Source of the DNA: Candidatus Atribacteria bacterium 4572_76
GTDB taxonomy: Bacteria; Atribacterota; Phoenicimicrobiia; Phoenicimicrobiales; Phoenicimicrobiaceae
Direction: 5' to 3'
DNA length: 8,854 nucleotides
Assembly (NCBI GenBank): GCA_002084865.1
Contig: NBMG01000064.1
Location: forward strand, 1 to 8,854
Shown here: positions 5,536 to 8,854 of the stretch, piece by piece
Numbering within the stretch: the first letter of the stretch is position 1
Layout of the letters: each line of letters begins with the position of its first letter
Program-made: the position numbers and the translations under genes
Notes under the pieces: model-generated
Seen by the model: only the letters and a program-made list of their open reading frames with translations
Databases searched by the model: none
Told to the model about the DNA's origin: nothing

Positions 5536-7146
5536 ATGACAAAATATATTTTTATTACAGGCGGAGTGGTTTCATCTTTAGGTAAAGGTATTTCTGCTTC
5601 TTCTATCGGAAGAATATTGAAAAGCAGGGGTTTAAATATTTCCATGCAGAAGATAGATCCTTACATAAATGTTGATGCCGGAACCATGAATCCTTATCAA
5701 CATGGTGAAGTATTTGTCACTGAAGACGGAGCAGAAACAGATTTAGATTTAGGGCATTATGAGAGATTTATTGATACAAATTTATCTAGCTATAGTAACG
5801 TGACTACCGGGAAAATTTATAGTTCTGTAATTTCCAAAGAAAGAAGAGGAGATTTTTTAGGAGCTACAGTTCAGGTGATACCTCATATAACTGATGAGAT
5901 TAAATCTACCATTCAAAATATTTCCCAAAATAAAAAAGAAAAAGTGGATGTGGTAATCGTAGAGATCGGGGGAACAGTAGGTGATATTGAAAGCCTTCCT
6001 TATTTAGAAGCCATAAGGCAATTTAGAAATGATATAGGCAAAGAAAACGTTCTGTATGTACACGTTACTTTTATTCCGTACCTCAAAGCCGCCAAAGAGT
6101 TAAAGTCAAAACCTACACAACACAGTGTAAGAGAACTTAGAGAGATTGGTATTCAACCAGATATAATTATCTGCCGCTGCCAAGCAAAACTTTCCCAAGA
6201 GGTAAAAAGTAAAATATCTTTGTTTTGCGATATTAAGTATGAGGCAATAATTGAAGCAATAAACGTTAAATCTATTTATGAAGTACCAATGGTATTTGAA
6301 GAGCAAAAGTTGGGAGATTTAATCATAAAGTCTTTAAATTTAAAATGCCAGGGTCCCGATTTACAAAATTGGGAAAACATGGTTGATAAAATATATCATC
6401 CCAAAAGAGAAGTTAATATTGGAGTAGTGGGAAAATATATCAGTTTAAAGGATGCTTATATAAGCATTACCGAAGCGCTCCTTCATGGTGGAATCGACAA
6501 TGATTGTAGAGTAAAGATAAAAAGAATTGATTCGGATGAAGTAAAAAAACATTCTCCAAAAGATCTTTTTAAAGATATTAATGGAATCCTGATACCGGGC
6601 GGTTTTGGAAAGAGAGGGATAGAAGGTAAAATTGAAACAGTAAGGTATGCAAGGGAAAATAAGATACCTTTTTTAGGAATTTGTTTAGGAATGCAATGTG
6701 CTGTTATAGAGCTTGCTCGAAATGTAATAAATTTAGAAGGAGCTAATAGCTCAGAATTTAATCCCGGAACACCATTTCCCGTAATCGATATTTTACCGGG
6801 ACAGAAGAAAATAAAAACAAAAGGCGGCACTATGCGCTTGGGTACCTATTCCTGCAAATTAGAAAAAGATTCCCTTGCTTTTAAAATATTTAACCAAGAA
6901 ATAATTCATGAAAGACATCGGCATAGATACGAATTTAATAATTTGTATAAAAGTGATTTTTCTAAACACGATATAAAATTTAGCGGTTTAAATCAGGATT
7001 TAAATTTAGTAGAGATTGTCGAGCTTCCGAATCATCCTTGGTTTATTGGAGTACAATTCCATCCGGAATTTAAATCAAGACCTAATCGGGCTCACCCCTT
7101 GTTTAGGGAATTTATAAAAGCGGCGATAGAAAAATCAGCAAGATAG
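5536..7146 (+). CDS. pyrG: CTP synthase (glutamine-hydrolysing)
   Basis: Converts UTP to CTP using ATP and glutamine, the last step of de novo pyrimidine nucleotide synthesis; cytosolic tetramer. Seen: the N-terminal synthase domain (about 1-267) opening MTKYIFITGG with the P-loop-like SSLGKG (13-18), then DPYINVDAGTMNP, HGEVFVTEDGAETDLDLGHYERF, EIGGTVGDIES and the KSKPTQHSVRELR loop that binds UTP/CTP. The class I glutamine amidotransferase domain (about 290-530) has PGGFGKRG (354-361), nucleophile C383 in GICLGMQ, the RHRHRYE stretch, and H509 and E511 in QFHPEF. At 536 residues it is full length, with all catalytic residues present. GAGGAG at 5526-5531 sits 4 nt before the ATG, which gives the standard family N-terminus. 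The stop codon TAG is the first three bases of a conserved heptamer repeat module. It appears monocistronic in this window. Confidence 0.98.
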   Translation: MTKYIFITGGVVSSLGKGISASSIGRILKSRGLNISMQKIDPYINVDAGTMNPYQHGEVFVTEDGAETDLDLGHYERFIDTNLSSYSNVTTGKIYSSVISKERRGDFLGATVQVIPHITDEIKSTIQNISQNKKEKVDVVIVEIGGTVGDIESLPYLEAIRQFRNDIGKENVLYVHVTFIPYLKAAKELKSKPTQHSVRELREIGIQPDIIICRCQAKLSQEVKSKISLFCDIKYEAIIEAINVKSIYEVPMVFEEQKLGDLIIKSLNLKCQGPDLQNWENMVDKIYHPKREVNIGVVGKYISLKDAYISITEALLHGGIDNDCRVKIKRIDSDEVKKHSPKDLFKDINGILIPGGFGKRGIEGKIETVRYARENKIPFLGICLGMQCAVIELARNVINLEGANSSEFNPGTPFPVIDILPGQKKIKTKGGTMRLGTYSCKLEKDSLAFKIFNQEIIHERHRHRYEFNNLYKSDFSKHDIKFSGLNQDLNLVEIVELPNHPWFIGVQFHPEFKSRPNRAHPLFREFIKAAIEKSAR

Positions 7147-7179
7147 TATATAGTATCGAGTATCGAGTATTGAGTAAGG
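7145..7179 (+). repeat. five-unit heptamer array overlapping the pyrG stop, AGTATCG family (copy 3)
   Basis: AGTATAT (7145), AGTATCG (7152), AGTATCG (7159), AGTATTG (7166), AGTAAGG (7173). The preceding T (7144) with the first AG is the pyrG TAG stop. Bases 7144-7158 are identical to 5186-5200, which lie outside any gene. Confidence 0.85.
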
Positions 7180-7201
7180 AAAAGAAGTTAGAAGCCAAAT
7201 T

Positions 7202-7254
7202 CGTATCTCGTATCCCCGTTTTCACGGGGACAAGTCTTGTGAATCGTATCTCGT
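7202..7254 (+). repeat. CGTATCT heptamer array split by a hairpin element
   Basis: The left part of the array is 7202-7214 and the right part is GTGAATCGTATCTCGT (7239-7254). Together they reproduce the intact array seen at 1896-1926 and 2446-2476. Between them 24 nt (7215-7238) replace the 2 nt of the intact form. The intruding sequence carries a perfect hairpin, CCCCGT/ACGGGG with loop TTTC (7214-7229), related to the ATTCCC-N8-GGGAAT elements. Confidence 0.8.
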
Positions 7255-7258
7255 TTTT

Positions 7259-7272
7259 TAGCGTATAGCGTA
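7259..7272 (-). repeat. two TACGCTA-family heptamers in reverse orientation
   Basis: TAGCGTA (7259) and TAGCGTA (7266), the reverse complement of TACGCTA, followed by GAGTTAA and an A/G-rich linker. They are opposite in direction to the arrays at 5471 and 7616. Confidence 0.55.
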
Positions 7273-7280
7273 GAGTTAAG

Positions 7281-7462
7281 AAAGAAGAAGACAAAATGTA
7301 AAGACCAGAATAAAATTGTATTTCGTATATAGTATACCGAAAAGAAATAAAAAATACATTAATTCAGTTTCCATTGCAAGAAAAAGCGAAACAATCTCAA
7401 GTTAGTTTCTCGTATTATAGCGGTTAACAAAATAGAGAAAAACGTAAAAATAACACACCCTC
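7281..7462. other. non-coding stretch without recognised elements
   Basis: AT-rich sequence between the reverse TAGCGTA units and the inverted hairpin pair. It contains the A/G linker type seen elsewhere (AAGAAAGAAGAAGAC, ACCAGAATA) and no supported gene or RNA. Minus-strand reading frames across it are repeat translations. Confidence 0.5.
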
Positions 7463-7541
7463 TGTCATTCCCGTGAAAGCGGGAATCTAGGGGTGAAAAA
7501 TAAGAAAAGTAAGATGGATTCCCATTTCCATGGGAATGACA
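7463..7541. repeat. inverted pair of ATTCCC-N8-GGGAAT elements
   Basis: Element one is 7467-7486 (core GTGAAAGC) and element two 7518-7537 (core ATTTCCAT), each 20 bp. They face opposite ways: the outer ends are TGTCATTCCC (7463-7472) and GGGAATGACA (7532-7541), a perfect 10-bp terminal inverted repeat around 79 bp. No coding sequence is inside. The form suggests a non-autonomous mobile unit or two dRS3-like repeats side by side. Confidence 0.75.
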
Positions 7542-7615
7542 TAAGGAGATAAGAAATGATATTAAAAATTTATTAAAAGAAATAGGTAGCATGTTATATA
7601 AAATGATTAATCCTA

Positions 7616-7672
7616 TACGCTAAACGCTACCCGCTCTACGCTATCTTAGTATACACTAAACGATATACGATA
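7616..7672 (+). repeat. seven-unit heptamer array, TACGCTA family (copy 2)
   Basis: TACGCTA (7616), AACGCTA (7623), CCCGCTC (7630), TACGCTA (7637), an 8-nt break (7644-7651), then TACACTA (7652), AACGATA (7659), TACGATA (7666). The second half repeats the TAC/AAC/TAC variant order of the first, as if a multi-unit block had been duplicated. Confidence 0.8.
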
Positions 7673-7682
7673 TCTGAAAAAA

Positions 7683-7737
7683 GTTTTAAGTTTTGAATTA
7701 TGGTTTTTCGCTTTTCGCTTTAAGTTTTTAGTTTAAA
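7683..7737 (+). repeat. T-rich heptamer array, GTTTTTA family (copy 3)
   Basis: GTTTTAA (7683), the 13-mer GTTTTGAATTATG (7690-7702), GTTTTTC, GCTTTTC, GCTTTAA, GTTTTTA, GTTTAAA to 7737. It ends 75 bp before the next start codon, close to the 70 bp seen for copy 2. Confidence 0.75.
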
Positions 7738-7812
7738 AGTGTAACTAAAAGAATTGATCAAACATAAAATATAAAAAGTCATTATTCAATACAAAATAGG
7801 AGGGCAATAAAC

Positions 7813-8565
7813 ATGTTTAATGCCTTAATATTAGCCGGAACAAAAGAAAAAGGCCCCTTAGAAATTGCCGAGAATGTTGACAATAAAGCTCTAATTATGA
7901 TAGACGGTAGACCCATGATTGAATATATTGTTGATGCGTTAAATAATTCAGAAAATATCGATAAAATTTTAGTGGTGGGGCCAAAAAATGAACTTAATCC
8001 TTATATAGGTAAAAAAGTAGAAGAAATATTAAGTCCCGGTAATTCTATACTTAAAAACATGGATATAGGGTTAAATTACTTTAATTCCGATAACAGTTTA
8101 TTGCTTTTAACCTCTGATATCCCCTTAATTACCCCTGAAGCAATTGATGAATTTTTAGAAATATGTACTAAAAGAAAAGCTTTTATCGGTTATCCCATAA
8201 TTACCAAAGAAAGAATTGTAAAAAAGTACCCTGAAACAGAGAGAACTTATATAAAAATGAAAGAAGGGGTATTCTGTGGTGGAAATATCGTATTTTTTAA
8301 ACCAGATGTATTTTTTCAAAAGAAAGAATTAATTAGGGAACTATTTGACAACAGAAAATCTACCTGGAAATATGCTAAAATATTAGGCCTTAAGTTTATA
8401 TTAAAATTTTTATTTAAAACTTTAACCTTAGAAGAAGTAGAAAAAAGAGTAACCGACATAATTGGTTATAATTCTATCGCAGTTATGGTATCATATCCGG
8501 AAATAATGATTGATTTAGATAAACCCAGTGATTTAAAATTAATTCGAAAATGTTTAGAGAGATAG
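7813..8565 (+). CDS. nucleotidyltransferase of the MobA/GlmU-like GT-A fold
   Basis: Predicted transfer of a nucleotidyl group from an NTP to a sugar phosphate or cofactor; acceptor unknown. Seen: N-terminal nucleotide-binding stretch NALILAGTKEKG (3-14) with K25 and the DGRPMIEYIVDAL segment (31-43); the metal-binding strand LLLTSDIPLIT with D102; EGVFCGGNIVFF (151-162), typical of this group; and DLDKPSDL (234-241) with a probable second metal Asp. The first loop is longer and less Gly/Arg-rich than in true MobA, so molybdenum cofactor guanylylation is not assured. It resembles the stand-alone NTP_transf_3 proteins of Firmicutes more than GlmU, whose acyltransferase half is missing. At 250 residues it is a complete single domain. 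AGGAGGG (7798-7804) lies 8 nt before the ATG. The gene stands alone after a 666-bp gap. Confidence 0.85.
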   Translation: MFNALILAGTKEKGPLEIAENVDNKALIMIDGRPMIEYIVDALNNSENIDKILVVGPKNELNPYIGKKVEEILSPGNSILKNMDIGLNYFNSDNSLLLLTSDIPLITPEAIDEFLEICTKRKAFIGYPIITKERIVKKYPETERTYIKMKEGVFCGGNIVFFKPDVFFQKKELIRELFDNRKSTWKYAKILGLKFILKFLFKTLTLEEVEKRVTDIIGYNSIAVMVSYPEIMIDLDKPSDLKLIRKCLER

Positions 8566-8645
8566 AGAAAATTATCAGTCAAACTTAACAGACAAGTCGG
8601 TTCAGAGTTTATAACCTTGCATTTATTCCATCTTTAACTTGATAT

Positions 8646-8674
8646 TTGCAAAATACTAAAAAAATTTGTAATAT
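8646..8674 (+). promoter_or_regulatory. promoter-like element in the 3' tail
   Basis: TTGCAA (8646-8651), a 17-bp A-rich spacer and TAATAT (8669-8674). The stretch from ATTTGCAAAATA onward closely parallels the candidate at 2349-2380 (ATTTGTAAAATA, then an A7 tract, then the -10). It points to the window end and may serve a gene beyond 8854. No gene is supported in 8566-8854. Confidence 0.35.
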
Positions 8675-8854
8675 TAAAATATTAGTGATAAAATAACTAT
8701 GGATGTAATATATAGAAAGATAACTCTTCAATAGCCCTCTTTTTAATGAATTTTCAAAATATTTTTGCTACTTTAAGCTTATCTTTTTTATTAAAAAGCA
8801 CTATGGAAAATATTTATTTATCTCACAGGATAAGATATTTCTATACATCAGCAA

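Noticed and set aside
6106..6830. Minus-strand reading frames inside pyrG (6106-6306 and 6483-6830)
   Set aside because: Both are antisense to the well-conserved CTP synthase coding sequence and have no recognisable product.
7214..7229. Intrinsic terminator after pyrG
   Set aside because: The CCCCGT/ACGGGG hairpin is followed by ACAAGTC rather than a T tract, and it fits the dispersed ATTCCC-type element better.
7112..7294. Minus-strand 60-residue reading frame
   Set aside because: It reads through the AGTATCG and CGTATCT arrays and the pyrG end; heptads without stops make artificial open frames.
7359..7592. Minus-strand 77-residue reading frame
   Set aside because: It translates the inverted ATTCCC hairpin pair (giving the familiar spurious SRFHGND string); there is no plausible ribosome site and it is entirely repeat-derived.
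8746..8854. Open frame from ATG to the window end (36 codons)
   Set aside because: No Shine-Dalgarno site, AT-rich sequence and a truncated reading; cannot be told from chance.

Overview
The window is AT-rich bacterial DNA carrying six protein-coding genes, all on the + strand. They are separated by unusually long non-coding stretches, about 2.47 kb or 28% of the window. No tRNA, rRNA, CRISPR array, transposase or phage gene is visible. The low GC, Gram-positive-like Shine-Dalgarno sites (GGAGGTGA, AGGAGGG, GAGGAG) and repeat-laden intergenic DNA suggest an uncultivated anaerobic lineage of the kind recovered in metagenomes (Atribacterota-like or Firmicutes-allied). That placement is an impression only; no marker gene here settles it.

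Layout. 1-1518 is a UvrC nucleotide-excision-repair nuclease that appears to lack about 100 internal residues. It runs by 10 nt into 1509-1889, a gamma-class carbonic anhydrase-like hexapeptide protein that has lost its N-terminus. 1890-2717 is an 828-bp repeat-filled gap. 2718-4208 encodes an unusual protein: HARE-HTH, a possible B3-like barrel, a second HARE-HTH and a PD-(D/E)XK nuclease-like domain, with no methyltransferase beside it. 4209-4540 is a second repeat gap, followed by a metallo-beta-lactamase-fold hydrolase (4541-5179). A third gap (5180-5535) precedes pyrG, CTP synthase (5536-7146). A fourth gap (7147-7812) precedes a MobA/GlmU-like nucleotidyltransferase (7813-8565). The tail (8566-8854) holds a promoter-like site and no convincing gene.

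The most striking feature is the composition of the gaps. They are mosaics of short degenerate tandem arrays whose units are almost always 7 or 8 bp. Heptamer families are CGTATCT, AGTATCG, TACGCTA, GTTTTTA and TTCACTA; octamer families are GTTAGCTG and AATTGGTA. These mix with stereotyped hairpins: GGGCAGAC and GGGCACGAT stems, and 20-bp ATTCCC-N8-GGGAAT elements. Families recur in different gaps in a partly conserved order. One hairpin interrupts an array whose intact form occurs twice elsewhere in the window. One octamer array supplies the ribosome-binding site of the HARE-nuclease gene, and one heptamer array begins on the pyrG stop codon. Heptameric short tandem repeats (STRRs) are known from heterocystous cyanobacteria, but a multi-family 7/8-bp system of this layout is not one I recognise.

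The genes do not form an obvious single pathway. UvrC is DNA repair, PyrG is pyrimidine nucleotide synthesis, and the HARE protein is probably DNA-targeting defence or DNA processing. Apart from the uvrC/carbonic anhydrase overlap, each gene has its own long upstream region and is probably transcribed separately.
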